64,000 nt of DNA from Heterocephalus glaber (GCF_000247695.1 NW_004624881.1:2106083-2170082); one strand, 5' to 3'; shown: positions 1-12,934, numbered from the stretch's first letter. The notes: a model not told the origin generated them from the letters alone. Numbers and translations: made by a program.

Positions 1-1035
1 GATGGATAAAGAGATAGGAGAGGAAAAGGTTAGAAGTGAGGCTAGAGGACACAGGAAGATCATGCAAATTTGGGGAGACTTTTGAAGGCAAGAGGAAGAG
101 AAAGAGCAAAGGAACATTGATGAGAATAGAACAAAGTAACCACCATAGGGATGCTAGAAACTTTATTCATCTTCCTATAAGATTAATGACAGTTGAGAGA
201 AAGGAAGAGAGAGAAAAATCCAAAATAGGACAGGAACAAAGAGGGAGAGAAATGCAGAAAAAGAATGGAGAGGAAAAAATTAGAAGAAAAAAGAGAAAAA
301 AATATATATATATATATGAAAAAAGGGCCTCCTTCAGGGTATGTCTCTGTTGTCCTGGTAGACAACGTGGGCAACAGTGAGCAGATCTAAGTCTATTAGT
401 CTTAGCAAATCAGCTGTAGTTCACTTAGATTCAGGCTGATTTCTGGCTGCAAGGCCCAAGTTAACCTCCCTGACCTCTTAAAAGATTGAACTCTGCAAGA
501 TTCTACTGCAGGATCTATCTGTCCTTCCCCTGAAGTGCGCCCAGGTTTCTATGGGAGGTGTTGATCCCACTGACTTATCAGCCATGGTGGTCCAGTGTAC
601 ATTTATTGAAGAGGTTTTCTTCACTTTCCCAGTAGGCTCCAATTTTCATTGAGGACGAGCCTCAGAGAGGCCCTCTCTGTTGTTCCCTTCTGCTGTAACT
701 TCTGGAGCTCATCACCCTTTATAGCCCCTTAGTGCCTCGGCAGTGTGGATTTTTATACCTCACAGCCTTTGTGGCCAGCTCAGGGGTTGTGGTTCTGGCA
801 TCAGAGGCAGGACACATTCTTTACCCCATATCTGAAGAAGAAAACTAGGTTGCTTCCATATTTTAGCTATGTTAAAAATGCATCCATGAAGAGAAAGCTG
901 ATATTCCTTCAGCAGACTAATTCTCGTCCTTAGATACAAGGGAGGAGATTCCTCCATTATATGGTAACTCTATAGTTACTCTTTTGAGGGACCTCCACGC
1001 TGTTTCCCTTGATGGTGGTGCTAATATGCAAACCT
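1..1035. other. Gene-free stretch, purine-rich start and (TA)n tract
   Basis: The first 300 bases are strongly purine-rich (GA/GAA-rich) and hold a short TA microsatellite at about 301-318. Open frames across it are low-complexity K/R/E-rich or F/S-rich translations and are not believable genes. From 320 to 1,035 I see unique-looking DNA with no recognisable gene or named repeat. Confidence 0.5.
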
Positions 1036-1580
1036 GTGAATGCGGCCCAAGGGCGATTTTACTCTACACCTCACCCACACTGTCATCTTTCATCTTTTTG
1101 ACAGTAGCCATCTTAACAGATGTCAGGTGATGTCTCCTTGCAGGTTTAGTTTACATTTCCTGATGACTGGTAGTGATGAGAATGTTTCCCATGTATCTAA
1201 GTGCCAATTTACATCTTCTTCTGAGAACTGTCTATGTAGGTGCTCTGTCCTCTTGGACTGGATTATTTGTGTTCTCCATATTGAATTCTTTCAATTCCTT
1301 AAATATTTCCACATTAGTCACATATCAGTATATGGACTGCAAATACTTCCTCCCAGTCTGCAAGTTGTTTCTTCACTCTCTACAGTTTTTTCTTTCTCAG
1401 GAAAAAAATAGTTTAATGAACTCTTGTGTGAATGTTTGTTTGTTTGCTTTATTATCTGAGATTAGGAGTCACATCCACGAAGTTTTCATCCAGCTTAATG
1501 AGAGGATGCCCATTCTCTCCAATGCCCCTATGTTCTCTTCTCACAGTTACACAGAACAAGGTTTTAAGTGATGAAGTTTC
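1036..1580 (-). mobile_element. Old LINE-1 3' fragment, antisense
   Basis: The plus strand reads like the reverse complement of the 3' end of an old mammalian L1: a T-rich series describing subtraction of background, a tract near 1,350-1,400 with spaced TTTCTTC-type motifs, then a GAGTC-rich segment to 1,570. Both overlapping open frames here are translations of this antisense repeat. Assignment is by general resemblance to L1M elements, without a library search. Confidence 0.55.
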
Positions 1581-1779
1581 TGAGGTGATTTTTGTATGTG
1601 GCATCAGATAAGCATCCTACTTCATTCTTCTACTTGTGAATAGAAAGGTGTTCAATACCATTCTCTACTCTGTATTTATGGAACATTGTGAGAGTTCAGT
1701 TGATCTTGGGTGAGGGCTTACTTCTGGGCTCTCTCTCTCTTGAATTATGATGGGCCAATGTAAGGCAGAAGATTACAGC

Positions 1780-2310
1780 ATGGCAAAACAGCTGGGCATC
1801 TGGGCATGATCTGTTTTATGGCTTCTGTCTCGATGTCCACCCAAAGCCTCAAACAGTTATAGGTGGGACTTTCAGAGGTGGCTGGATCTAGGTGGCTGGG
1901 AATAAGTGTGTGATGCTGGAATCAAGAGTGAGTGAATACTAAATTAGTTTGGCACAGTTGATTGGTTCAAGATATTTCTGGGAGTGGAATATGGGAAGGC
2001 TCTCTTGGGTAGGAGTGATCCCCACCCTAAGGATATATAGCCTGGATAGAATATAAGGGACAGGAAGAAGGCTGCTGTGGTTGCTTGTCACTTGCTGTTT
2101 ACCACTAGCTGCCTTCTAGTTTGATGACCTCTGACACCCAGGAACTGTTTCTCTTCTGTGATGCCCCTCTGCCATGCTACTGTGCTTTGGAGCCAGTGAA
2201 CTATGAACTGAAAATATAATCTGTCAGCTATAATAAACATTTCCTCCTTTCATTTTGGGTGTCTGGTATTCTGTCTCAACAGTGAGCAAAGCAACTAAGA
2301 CAACCTGTCA
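1780..2310 (+). mobile_element. MaLR-type LTR (ERVL-MaLR) remnant
   Basis: The 3' portion has the hallmark order of rodent MaLR LTRs: a segment with CCATGCTACTGTGC, 'gagccagtgaactatgaactgaa' like wording around 2,190-2,215, an AATAAA polyadenylation motif at about 2,231, and a terminal 'TGTCTCAACAGTGAGCAAAG' segment at 2,272-2,291. A similar arrangement recurs at 60,955-61,115 and 61,549-61,840. The 5' boundary is approximate. Confidence 0.6.
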
Positions 2311-2690
2311 GTCCAGGAGACCTGTCACAGTGGCCAGGAACCATGTGCAGAAGAGCTTCCAAGCCCTGCATAGGATACTGGATCTGACACCAGAAGAGCA
2401 GTATTGGCCTCAGGACCATTCTCTTCTTTCTCTTGCTGTGGCCCACCCTGTGTGCAGGACATAGTCTCATTTTCCACACTTGTTCACACTTGTTCTCCCT
2501 TCCTGTCTCTTTTCTTTTACCTTTAAGAAATGAAAATCTCAGTGTTCCTCAGTCATCCAATCCAAGTGACTCAACAGGTCAACAACAACTTGCAAGGCAA
2601 CCCCAGAATTCAATAGTGAATATAACTATTTTATGCTACTCACAGGCTGTTTGTGCTACTGTCACTTGATACTAGACATTGAAGTCTGGT
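2310..2690. other. No gene seen
   Basis: Unassigned sequence between the MaLR remnant and an antisense L1 piece. Short open frames on both strands show no recognisable motif. Confidence 0.4.
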
Positions 2691-3005
2691 ATTACAATGG
2701 TTTGAGGCTTGTTATTTTTCTTCAGGATTGCTTTGGATACATGCAAGTTTTTATGTTTACATAAAAAATTAAAAATGTTTTTCATGAGAAATAATATTGA
2801 AATTTTGAAAAGAACTGCATTGAATTTGTAGATGGTTGGGAAGTATGGACATGTTAAGAATTTTAGCAATTCTGATTCTTCCAATTTAAGAAGACAGAGA
2901 CCTTTTTGTTTATTTGTGTCATCTACAATTATTTTCTTCAATATTTTATTGTTTTCAGTATTCAAATCTTTCTCATAGTGCTTCAAAAGATTTCACTCTT
3001 TAACC
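2690..3005 (-). mobile_element. Old LINE-1 ORF2 fragment, antisense
   Basis: The plus strand matches, by eye, the reverse complement of the C-terminal reverse-transcriptase part of L1 ORF2. It has the landmarks 'GCATTGAATTTGTAGAT' at about 2,817, 'AGTATGGACATGTTAAGAAT' at about 2,842, 'ATTCTTCCAAT' at about 2,875 and 'TTATTTGTGTCATC' at about 2,910, all in the usual L1 order. The single 104-codon minus-strand frame is an eroded part of that reading frame. Confidence 0.7.
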
Positions 3006-4690
3006 TACTTAAAATAATTGAAGACTTTCAGGGCAAGAAATGAATTGGGAAGATTTGCATTTTTAAAGATTATTGTGGCTGTAGAATGAAGAATATATTG
3101 AAGGAGACAAGAACAGAAATGGTGAGGAGTGGGTGTGAGTGCCCACACTGCAGATGATAGTATTGTGGACCATGGTGGTAGCTGCACAGTTAGAGAGAAG
3201 TGTATAGATTAAAAAGATACTTAGAATGTAAAATTGCTCTCTCCTGAACTGGATTAAATGTGAAGCATAAAGAGGAAGAGGCTGAAGATTGAACATGTAA
3301 GAAGCCAGCAAATGGATTTAGAAAGAAGAGTTGACTGAAACAAGAGAGCAACTTGAGCAGAAGGATGTGTTAGAAAGGATGAGTGGAGAAATGAAGCAGG
3401 AGGTGCCTTGAGGTTTCCAGGGCTGGAATATCCTACAATCCGAGGAAGGGTAGAACAGAAGGGGGGGATTGGCTGCATCATGGAAGGCAGTGTAAGCCAT
3501 GCCAAGGAATTGGACCTTGTCAAGTGTAACGAATGAGACACAACAGAAATATATAGGGATGGAATTTAGGAAGGGACCAGGATCACAAAGGGAATTCCCT
3601 AAATAGCCTCATAGACAGATTAGAGGAGAGGAACCCTGGAGTGTGATGGAGACCAGGTAGGAAGTGAGGATGAATGACAGACTCAGAACAGACTAGTGAC
3701 TTTTGTATAGACAGAAAACAGATATTGTTCCCCTCTGGGCATGTTATACTGATGTGCCCAGGAAGTGCAATATGTGTGTGTGGAAATCAGGGAAAGAAGT
3801 CCATGCTGAAAACAAAGGTTCAAAGAAGGCAAACAGTAATCTTCTTCATAGTATGAAGAGCTGAGAATTAAAAGGGGAGAAAACTGCTTTGCAGAGATTG
3901 GAAGAGACAGGAGAAGGAGCATGGGGTAGGTTTGATCCAAGGCAGCATAGAAGTTCCCAGCAGCAGGACTCAGTGATGCAGGAACATGGGTCCTGCTCTC
4001 TAGCTTGGCAGAAGCTTCACCGGTGGTAACCTAGCAGCAACAAATTGTAAACAGAGTTGACTCTCACTTAATATGAGTGATGGGTATCTTGATCATCTTA
4101 GACCTGCTCCAGGATTCCATCCTTCCTTCAAATTGCTGCCAGAAGGGAGACAGAATTTGGTAACAGTGAGTGCTCAACCAAACGTACACCCTATAAGGCC
4201 AGGAGAGGATACTTGCAGATGTTAGCATGAAATGAATCCATGGCTTTCTGTTAGTGTGTGATGTTATGTAATAAACAGTAAACTAGTGAAAGATTATTTT
4301 ATTCAATAGTCGTGCCATGTTATCCAGTAACTTTTGTTTTTTGGATATAATTAGCATGCCAAGTATACCAATGCCCCATGAAGTCATGGAGATTTCTTGC
4401 AGGCTTAGTTATACTTGAGCTATTTTTTTTCCTGAAAATTTTGACTAGTACCATTTCCTTCAAGTCAAGGGATGTTGGAACAAAAAGAAACAGACTCTAA
4501 GTACTGAAATGTGCTCAGATTCCCTGGCTTAACAGACCAGAAGATCAAGTGGTATTTACCACTCAAATTCAGATTTTAGTTGAGTATCTGGGTTGTTTAA
4601 AAGAGGGATTGGTAATTCTCCCACATTTATCAATAGTGGTGAAAAATGCAATATGTGTATATCACTGGCATTCTGGATTGTACTCTATAA
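3005..4690. other. Gene-free, unidentified
   Basis: About 1.7 kb with no recognisable gene. The part at 3,060-3,960 is GA-rich on the plus strand and has the texture of an old interspersed repeat, but I cannot name it. The rest is AT-rich and unique-looking. Confidence 0.4.
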
Positions 4691-4694
4691 AATA

Positions 4695-4890
4695 TTTTCA
4701 CCAATAAATCTAAATTTCTAATTTAATCCTTCCATAAGCCCTATATGTTTTATTAGCTCAACCTACTATACAGATATGAGGCTCAGAGAATGGGAAGACA
4801 CTCCAGGGTCACAGAATTAGGTCCTGTGGTGAGCCGGAGAGGAGCTCAGGTCATCCGGCTCTGCACTCTGTTTCTACTCCATCCCTCCAG
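4695..4890 (+). repeat. MIR SINE remnant
   Basis: The order of motifs fits the core and 3' half of MIR: 'TTATTAGCTCAACC' near 4,752, 'ATATGAGGCTCAGAGAATGG' near 4,774, then 'CCAGGGTCACAGAATTAG' near 4,803 and a GC-richer tail with 'GCTCAGGTCATCCGGCTCTG' near 4,844. MIRs are ancient tRNA-derived SINEs shared by mammals. Confidence 0.65.
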
Positions 4891-7300
4891 GAAAAAAGGT
4901 CCTGTATGGAGGCACAGATTCAGTGTGGATGCTTCCTTAGAATTTATTTCATACCACATCATAGCACAGTGACAATCTGTGCCCAGCAACAGTCCGTCTT
5001 ATTCTTCTCCTCATAGTGAGAGCAGATAACACACTGCACCAGATATTTCATTTAGAATTGCAGTTCACATTGTGGGGGGCTTCCTGTCTGACAAATTAGA
5101 CCTTTTATGAGGAAAAAGACAAAGCCGGTAACCTGCAAAACAGAAGTAGCTATCCATTCACTAGCTGGAGAAGAAGGCAGACAGCCTGAGATAATAAAAT
5201 ATATAGACAAATAAGAAGCAAAATAGAAGATAGGTACATAGAAAGTAGGGAGAAATTCAAATAATTCCCTAAATTAGCCATTTAACTGACTGAAAAGTAT
5301 TTTAATATATATGATAATTTGTTTCATTTACACTACTAATTTCTCTTTGTTCATTTAAAAGAAACTTTTGTGCTATTATCTGTTTCCTTTTTGCGAGAGA
5401 GTATCTTTTAGGTCTATGTCCTGTACTTTGAGTAGCTACTTTAAAGATAATGATGCACAGTATGTCAACTACTGTTCTCTTGTAATATTGTCATGAAATT
5501 TTCTCTTACTTTCACCTAAATTTTTTTAAATTGTAAAAGACCTTATGTGTGAGTATGGACAGAGAGCCTAGAAACATATTTAACAATGTAACAGCACACA
5601 TTCACGCTCCTTGTTTTTGAGGACTTAGGATGGGATAAAAGTTAAACCTGAAGTGCAGACAGTGTTGAAAGACTGATATATAGGCCATTCCTCTAACTTT
5701 GGAGTGGTTTTCCTTCTAAAGCTTGGTTTACTAGACTACATGCATAGCAGGCACAAGGTCTTCCATTTGATCTTCAACATTGCAAATAATAATAGTCATA
5801 AGGCAGGAGATACAGATTGTAAATGAGATGAAATTACACATAGTATTAGGAACCTTTATGAAATGTGACACTAAGGATTCTGAAATAGGCAGAATGAAAT
5901 AAAACAGTAAGCATTATTTACACTCTTAAAAAGAGCAGTGCAGATTATAATAAGTTGTGTGAGTTCTCATTTATGAATATTTTCACTAATTGAATTAATG
6001 ATTATACTCAGGTAGAGTTTTCAGAGATTCGCAGGGCTCGCAAATGTTATGTGGTGGATGCAGTCGAGGTATAGCTGTTGTTCTGGGGGTGGGTAGAACA
6101 CAGAGTGAACTAACATTGCTGGTCCCAACACTTCCCCACTAACAGCCTGACCTCAACAGGACCCACCCATTTTCTGGCCAAAGAAGGATTTCCTAGCTCC
6201 CTGGTTCCTGAGTTTATCCTGAGTGGAGGCCAAAAGTCAACAGATACAAATCACTTCTTAGCACACCTCTGACACAGAGTAAACTCTTCACAGTGCCATC
6301 ACCACTGTGTTCCATAGTATTATTTTTTTTCTGTGCAATTGACTCAAGTGCTCATAACTTTAGAATATTTAGAGGGGTATTAGATTAGCTTGGTCAATTT
6401 AGCTCAAAGTTTGGTAAAGTACCTTGTATATATTTAGCCTTAAAACATGAAATATCATCCTTTACTCTCATATAGAGTTTGCATTTTTATTCTTTATCAT
6501 AACCTAAAATTATATGAGAAACAGTCATTTGAGTTTCTCTTAATAAGTGCTATAAAAAATTCTAATTCCCAAAAATAATACTAGGAAAATATCTCAATAT
6601 GTATAACCCTGAACTATTTCCTATAACTCCTAAAGGCTAATACTGGTTGCTAATAATTATGCTAATCATAATGTAAATGATAATTCCTCATCATCCTAAA
6701 ATTAAATTTTTTCTTAAAAATAAACAAAAATCATTGTATTGTAATTTCATCTTTAACTGATGATTCTTTCAATCTGAATTTACAAGAATAGTTTGTATTT
6801 CCTAATTCATTTCACCCCACACAATCTGGATGGCCTGACAGAATGCAGCCAAGGCCTTTGGACCCAAGTCCAAGGCTACTCACACTAGTGACTGACAACA
6901 TAGAAAAGTCACCAGAAGCAACAGTGTTTTAAAGATGGTGGTTATGCTGTCCACAATGAAGGTACATTTCATAATGAAGTCAATTTAAATTCACCTAAGG
7001 CAGTAGGTTCACAACACACTCACACTGTAACATGGTATGTTCAGCAGCTGTATGGCATAGTATATACTCTAAACTGTTGTTACCAGTATTATTGTAGTAC
7101 AGTAGAATTTCCTGACATCTTCTCCAAAATATTTTAAAATTTTTAAATTATTAATCATGTTTTATTTAAAATTGGTAAAAATTAACATGATATAAATTGC
7201 TACATATAAATTTTAGAGCATAGGGTATGTTTCTATATTTTCTTTTGCATTTTAGACTCCTTATGCTTAACAATGAATTTGTAGTGTCACTTTATTTCCC
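4890..7300. other. AT-rich gene-free stretch
   Basis: About 2.4 kb upstream of the OR2T-like pseudogene, very AT-rich, with no reading frame of note. It could contain the former intron and non-coding exon of that receptor, but I see no sequence that proves it. Confidence 0.4.
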
Positions 7301-7364
7301 TGGGAACATCATCCATCATTTCATGTGGAAGATCTGAGGCTGTTTCAATGCCATGGTAGGGGCA

Positions 7365-8313
7365 ATGGAAAGACACAACATATCCTCTACACACTTCACC
7401 ATCCTGGGGCTGTTCACCAGAAAGGAAAGTGCACATCTCCTGTTTGCCACCATCTCTGCCATCTTCCTCACCACACTGCTGGCCAATGGGATGATGGTCT
7501 TTCTGATCCACACAGACTCACACCTCCACACACCCATGTACTTCTTGCTCAGCCACCTTTCCTTGATTGACATGATGTACATCTCAACCATGGTGCCCAA
7601 GATGCTGGGCCGGAGAACCATTTCTTTTGTGGGGTGCACAGCTCCACAATTCCTCTACCTCACCCTGGTGGGGGTCAAGTTCTTCCTTTTGGGGCTCATG
7701 GCCTATGACCTCTACATGGCTTTCTGCCACTCCCTGCCATACCTGGTTCTCATGGGGTGCTGGGTGTGCTGGATGATCATAGCATGCTCCTGGTTAGGGG
7801 ACTCTCTGGATGGCTTCCTCCTCATACCCATCATCATGAGGTTCCCCATCTGTGGCCCCTGGGAGATTCACCACTTCTTCTGTGAGAAGCCAGCTGTGCT
7901 ATACCTGGCATGTGCAGACACAGCCCTGTATGAGACAGTGATGTATAATGTATGTGTGCTCTATGCTGATGCCTCTCATTCTGTTCTCTGTGGTGATCAT
8001 TTTCTATGTCTGCTTCCTGACCACAGTCCACCACATGAGTTCCATGGAGGGCAGGAAGAAGGTCTTTGCCACCTGCTCATTCCACATGCTTATTGTGACC
8101 CTGTTCTACTGGGCCACCATGTACACCTACATGCTGCCACTCTCTTACCACACACCAGCCCAGGATAAAGTCTTCTCTGTGTTCTATACCATCTTCACAC
8201 CCATGCTGAACCCCTTCATCTACAGCCTGAGGAACAGGGATATGGCTGAGGCACTAAGTAGGGTGCTGGGGAGCATCAGGTCTTTCCAGAAAGGGTCTGG
8301 AGCAGCCTTCTGA
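7365..8313 (+). pseudogene. Olfactory receptor pseudogene, OR2T-like
   Basis: A class II olfactory receptor relic, originally a seven-membrane G-protein-coupled odorant receptor. The frame beginning at the ATG at 7,365 (a second in-frame ATG lies at 7,353) shows the TM2 signature LHTPMYFLL (about 7,525-7,555), VPKML, ISFVGC, the TM3 end LMAYDLYMAFCH, and an EC2 region with HHFFCEKPAV. After about 7,962 the reading shifts by one base. The new frame continues with VHHMSSMEGRKKVFATCSFH (TM6 entry) and PMLNPFIYSLRNRDM (TM7) and stops at 8,313. The phrases GLMAY, SLDGF and ALYETVMY fit the OR2T family. Lesions are a one-base insertion near 7,962-7,963, about five codons missing between VPKML and TISF compared with the family, and DRY changed to DLY. 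It could have been called intact only if the frameshift were a sequencing error. Confidence 0.85.
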
Positions 8314-11147
8314 GGGTTGACTCAGTCTTATTGGCATAGGGATGGGGACAATGAGTCAGGATGGCGATGTCACACTGTAGGAAGAACAAGAAGGAATAGT
8401 TGGGGTGGACAGGAAAGCAAACATTGACAAAATCTTTCTTCTTAACCCCTCTTCTTTCATCTCTTCCTTTCTTTCTGATATCTTCCCTTTTCCTAACCTG
8501 TTCACATGTAGTCAAAATAAATATCCAGTGGCTTCCACAACACAAGTGAGAAAATGTTTCCCAGGACTTTATCCTCTTGTAGGTATAAGAAGTCACTCAA
8601 AACTTAAAATGTCATGGACAATATCAAGGGTAGCTGGAGGGAAGACAGGACTAATGGTGCTGGTGTATAAACCCAGCTCGCCATATAAAGAGATCCGGAA
8701 GGCTATCTTCCCTGACAGCATCTCAGCATAGTTGGTGAGCTGTTTTTGTGCTCTCATCACCTGGAGCTTGGAAGGTTCACTGAACACAGTTTGCTCAAAT
8801 ACTGATCATCCTTGCTGAGGTCAGACATTGTCCTTATTTCAGTAAAACATCAGTATTTAACTTCTGTTTCTTTGCAGTGACACAGTGAAGACTCCGTGTG
8901 TGATAAGTTACAACCAATGGATGAAAAACAAACAGCACCCAGAGCAAAGGTCTTGAGAACGTGCTCTGAGAAACTTCCCCAAGCTCTGGAGAAACACACA
9001 ACTCTGTGGGTTGAGAAGATATGGAAACACTTTTCAGAGTTGTTAAATTATGCTCAAGGTGAACTGTGACCCATCACAGTGAAACAGGTCAGCTCATATT
9101 TATCTCAATATTCCCAGTTACCATGGACTTGAGGAAAGAAAGCAGATGGCAAGTCATATACAACCCTTGCCCTGGTTATGTAAGAAATTCCTAAAGAATG
9201 GAAGTGGTGGCTTCAAGGAAATTTTCAAGAGCTACGTGGAAACACCATTATAGAAACTTCATCATGGCATGGCCAACACCACGTGGGTCAATCTTTCTAT
9301 AAAATTAATCAAGGATTTGCCCTGTCAGGTTCCTTGTCCTCTAACCCTCTCAGCACAAATGAGTCTCATCAAGTTCTGTTTCACAGGTAAGGACAGTGGA
9401 CCTCAAATACAGACTTCAGGGTTCTTGTGTGCAGTAGATGCCAAGATTACTAAAAATTTTACCAGTAAAACATTCTATCCTATAGACATAATTTTCTTAT
9501 TCACTCAGTGATCAAGAAAAGCCCCCACCCTAAAGAAATTCACACTCCAGCGGAGGAAAGACTGTGCAAAAAACAAAAAGCAAATCAAATAAAATTTATA
9601 TTCCTAGAATGTTCTCTGTGGTAGAAGTGACAAACTGAGCATATCCACATCTTGTGCCCAGCACATCCATGTTGGGTCACCTCCTGATAGATATATCCAT
9701 AATGTCCACCAAGAGACAACAGCAACAGGTAAACTCTATGGGCTTCCAGAAGCCCACTGGTGCACACTAATGTTGAAATGGATAAATACATCATGAGATA
9801 CTCATAGTGATAGAGCAATAGTATACAATAAGACAGCACCTTGCATTGCCCTTACCTTGCCTCCATAACTTTTTGCCACAAAATATTTTGTTCCAGAAAT
9901 GTAACAGTTTGTGCTACAGTGCTCCTGTCCAATGTATAAAAATGTTTTGCAACTTTTTGAAGTGCGTGACCTTTCAAGAATGATCTGTTAGCTGGTGCCT
10001 TCCAGGAATGTTTCCTTAACACCATCCCTCTGCTCCTTTGAGCATGATCAACCAGTATGGGTTTCAGGAATGTTCTGTAACTCAGCCCACCTGCTTCAGT
10101 GGATGCTCACCTACCCAGTAGATCCCTATATAAGGAGGCTCCCATTTCTGGTGAAGTGCTCAGATTTTGGAGTATGAACTCCAAAGCAGGCACAAGAAAA
10201 GGATTTTCTCCACCAGTGACCTTCGTATTCTCAAATCCTCAAATTGAGATAGCTGCCACCCATCCATCACTGGATGGGTGTGTGCACAGGCTTCTGGGTT
10301 CTGGTACTTTTCTCTTTCTTCCCATGCACATTGATTAACCAGCCAGAGTTCAGCTTAACATAAACAGGTTCAAATTTCTGTATGTTTAATATTTTGAACT
10401 TATACTTCAATAAAAGGTTAAAGATACAACTCATGTAGTGTACATAGGAAATGCAATGACGATGTGGGAAGGTGGAGATAGGTGGAGGGCTGCCTAGCTA
10501 TGTTGTTCAGGAAGGTCCCCAGGAGACTGCATTTGAGCAAAAGAGGGCACAGGAAGAACAGAGATGGAGCCGTCCAGGCAGGAAATACACCCAGTGCCCA
10601 TGTAGTGGAACAGAGATGGTGTGTCCACAAGGTGGAACAGAGTCATTTATCTCCCAGAAATAAAGAATGGAGAATATGAGTCTGAAAACCTGTAGGGAGC
10701 AGACCAGAGAGGGCCTCGAGTGCTGTGGTACAACAGTTGGAAGTTTCAACTGTTAGAAAAGCCATTGCAGGATGCCATGTGAAGAGAAGTTTTCTCTGAG
10801 TAACAGGAGAGTCCAAGTTATATAGGCAAGGGACATGAAGTTAATCTACACTTTCTCCTGTACACGATGCCATGTTTATTTGGGTTTGGTGTGAACGGTC
10901 TGGTGCTGGAGGAGAAATCAGTGACTCAGGAGAGAACATGAGGAGAATTTGTGCTGAAGCCCTGTGAGGGTGTGGGAAAGGCTGTAATACAGAGGCCACA
11001 TAGGTTTGATTCTGTGTAAAAGGAGAAAAGGAAGAGTACATGCAATGAAAGGAGAACAATGCAAAACAAAGTATCTTCAGGTCTGAGCCTTCATTTTCAG
11101 TATTGCAGTACTGTCATTATTTCTTTATTCTTTTATCACAATCCTAA
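8314..11147. other. Gene-free stretch 3' of the OR2T-like pseudogene
   Basis: No recognisable gene. A minus-strand frame at about 8,593-8,805 has unusually protein-like composition and is treated as a finding. 9,590-9,840 has the texture of an old L1 3' end, which I cannot prove. 10,400-11,147 is ordinary unassigned sequence. Confidence 0.4.
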
Positions 11148-11729
11148 AAGCTGTGAGGTGGAATAGAAGACACACATAGAAAGAAAAGAGACAGAAACAA
11201 TGGTAATCTTCCAATTGCAGTTTAAGAAAATGGCAGCTACAAGAAACAAATTTACCCAGGATTAACCATGCCTACTTTCCCCTCCCAGGATATTCATCAC
11301 TCAAAAAGAAAAAAAAATACCCAGGTCTTTAAGGTACAATAAGCTTATAAACTGGTGCTGTGCTTTTCCTTTAACACTACAGGTTCCCAAATTCCAGAGA
11401 CTTCTACTCTTGGATACTGTGCTATATACACACTATGTACCAACTTCAAACACATGCAAACTCTTTCCATTCTGAACCAGCCCACTAATAGGTATAGTGA
11501 CAGACATAAGAAAACAGATCCTAAGACCCCAAAACCCCCAAGAACACATAAGCACCCCAGGCTGGGCTGCAGCTCACTCTGTGTGCACTCACACTGCCTT
11601 CTCAGTGTGGGGTTCTTTGATTCCACCTACCACATCTGACAGTGACTTTTTTTTGTCACATCTGGAAATGCTTTTTTGTGACAGGAAGCTCTTCTGTGGG
11701 CAGGGTAACTTGAGGACCCCATTGTCTCT

Positions 11730-11870
11730 CTTTGTATTTATTGTATTAGGTATACATTCTCCATTGGGATTCAGTTTCTGTACATATCCCATATTCATAG
11801 CTTTTACTTCCATTTCCCCCCCATCTACCTCCATTCCCAGTCCCCTTTCCACATTGCCAGTCTGTCTCCT
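11730..11870 (-). mobile_element. LINE-1 3' UTR fragment, antisense
   Basis: CT-rich plus-strand text with 'ACATTCTCCATTGGGATT' resembles the antisense L1 3' UTR pieces at 38,648-38,760 and 63,810-64,000. The duplicate is present in block B at about 50,260-50,390, so the insertion predates the A/B duplication. Confidence 0.45.
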
Positions 11871-12039
11871 GTCACAGCCCCATCCAATGACAGATGGATT
11901 CCTATGGCTTTGTAGACACTCACTGATAAGGACAATTTTGTTTGACAGAGTTGATTGTGTCCTTTGACTGCTTTGACTAGTTTAGTCTATTATGACTATG
12001 TACATGAATGTGAAAGTTTTTAAATCCAATTCTTAGGGC

Positions 12040-12780
12040 TCAGAATATGACACCCCAGAATACGGGACCTTGGTGTACTGAATAATTTTCCTGAATATTT
12101 TAAGCTGAAAGAAATTGAGAATACTGCAGAAACAGAAAGAGGAAATGGCACTCCCTTACCTTCTTCCTCCTTCCTCCCTGAGAGCTCCCATGGAAGATTT
12201 CTCTACCCTCTCTCTGAAAGGAGTCCTAAGACCCTCATCCCAGAAGGGCCCTGCCCTGCAACCAAAAGAAAGAGATGTCACAAACAGGCCATGAGGGACC
12301 CAGCCTTGCCCAGTTCCCCTCCTGAAGTTATTACCAGGATAATTCATCCCAGGATCTTCCAATGAGACTCCTGCATGATCATTATGAAAACACATTTTTC
12401 CGTGGATCTTCGGAGTTTTATTTCTGAAGACTCCAGTGCCACAAAAACTGCATTGCTGAATTTGTTATGCTTTTGTTGATCCCTCTTTTTTTCATGCAGA
12501 TGTCTGGGTGAGGAAAAGATACTACATTTTCTCACCTGCAGCACCAGTTATCAGCCCCATTAAACCTAGACACCATCCCCTTCTGTTTTGCTCCTCAATC
12601 ATGGGGAGCTGCAGCACAGTGCAGGTCCTGTGCACCCACCTGCAAGGCAGCACTGATGGTTCCTGCACCCTGGCCTCTGGAGACCAGCAGCATACAGGGC
12701 TCTGCGGGGTGCTGCTCAGTTCCAGAGCACATGGCCACCCCCATCCAGGCCTAATGGATGGAAAGGCACAGTGAGAGCCA
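12040..12780. repeat. Unidentified GC-richer repeat, probably an old LTR
   Basis: This segment is markedly GC-richer than its surroundings and occurs again at 50,555-51,290 in the duplicate block. Its texture (a segment like 'GAATATGACACCCCAGAATA', then a GC-rich half) suggests an LTR, but I cannot name the family. Its open frames are not conserved between the two copies, so it is not a coding gene. Confidence 0.35.
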
Positions 12781-12934
12781 ATGTGAACTGGTCTCCTCTG
12801 TCTTTTTAAATTAATTTTACTATGTATGTGTACATTACAGCATAGTTAATTTTTTCCTATTTTGAGCTTTTAAACTGGACTTGCCTTGTACTTGAGGTCT
12901 TTACCTTTGCTGAAGAATAGATATTAGTAAGAAA

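Noticed and set aside
36..380. 114-codon lysine/arginine-rich frame
   Set aside because: Translation of a purine-rich low-complexity tract and a TA repeat, with no protein-like features.
11497..11967. 156-codon plus-strand frame in block A
   Set aside because: It spans an antisense L1 3' UTR tract, and the block B counterpart (50,124-50,480) has a different frame and length; not conserved as protein.
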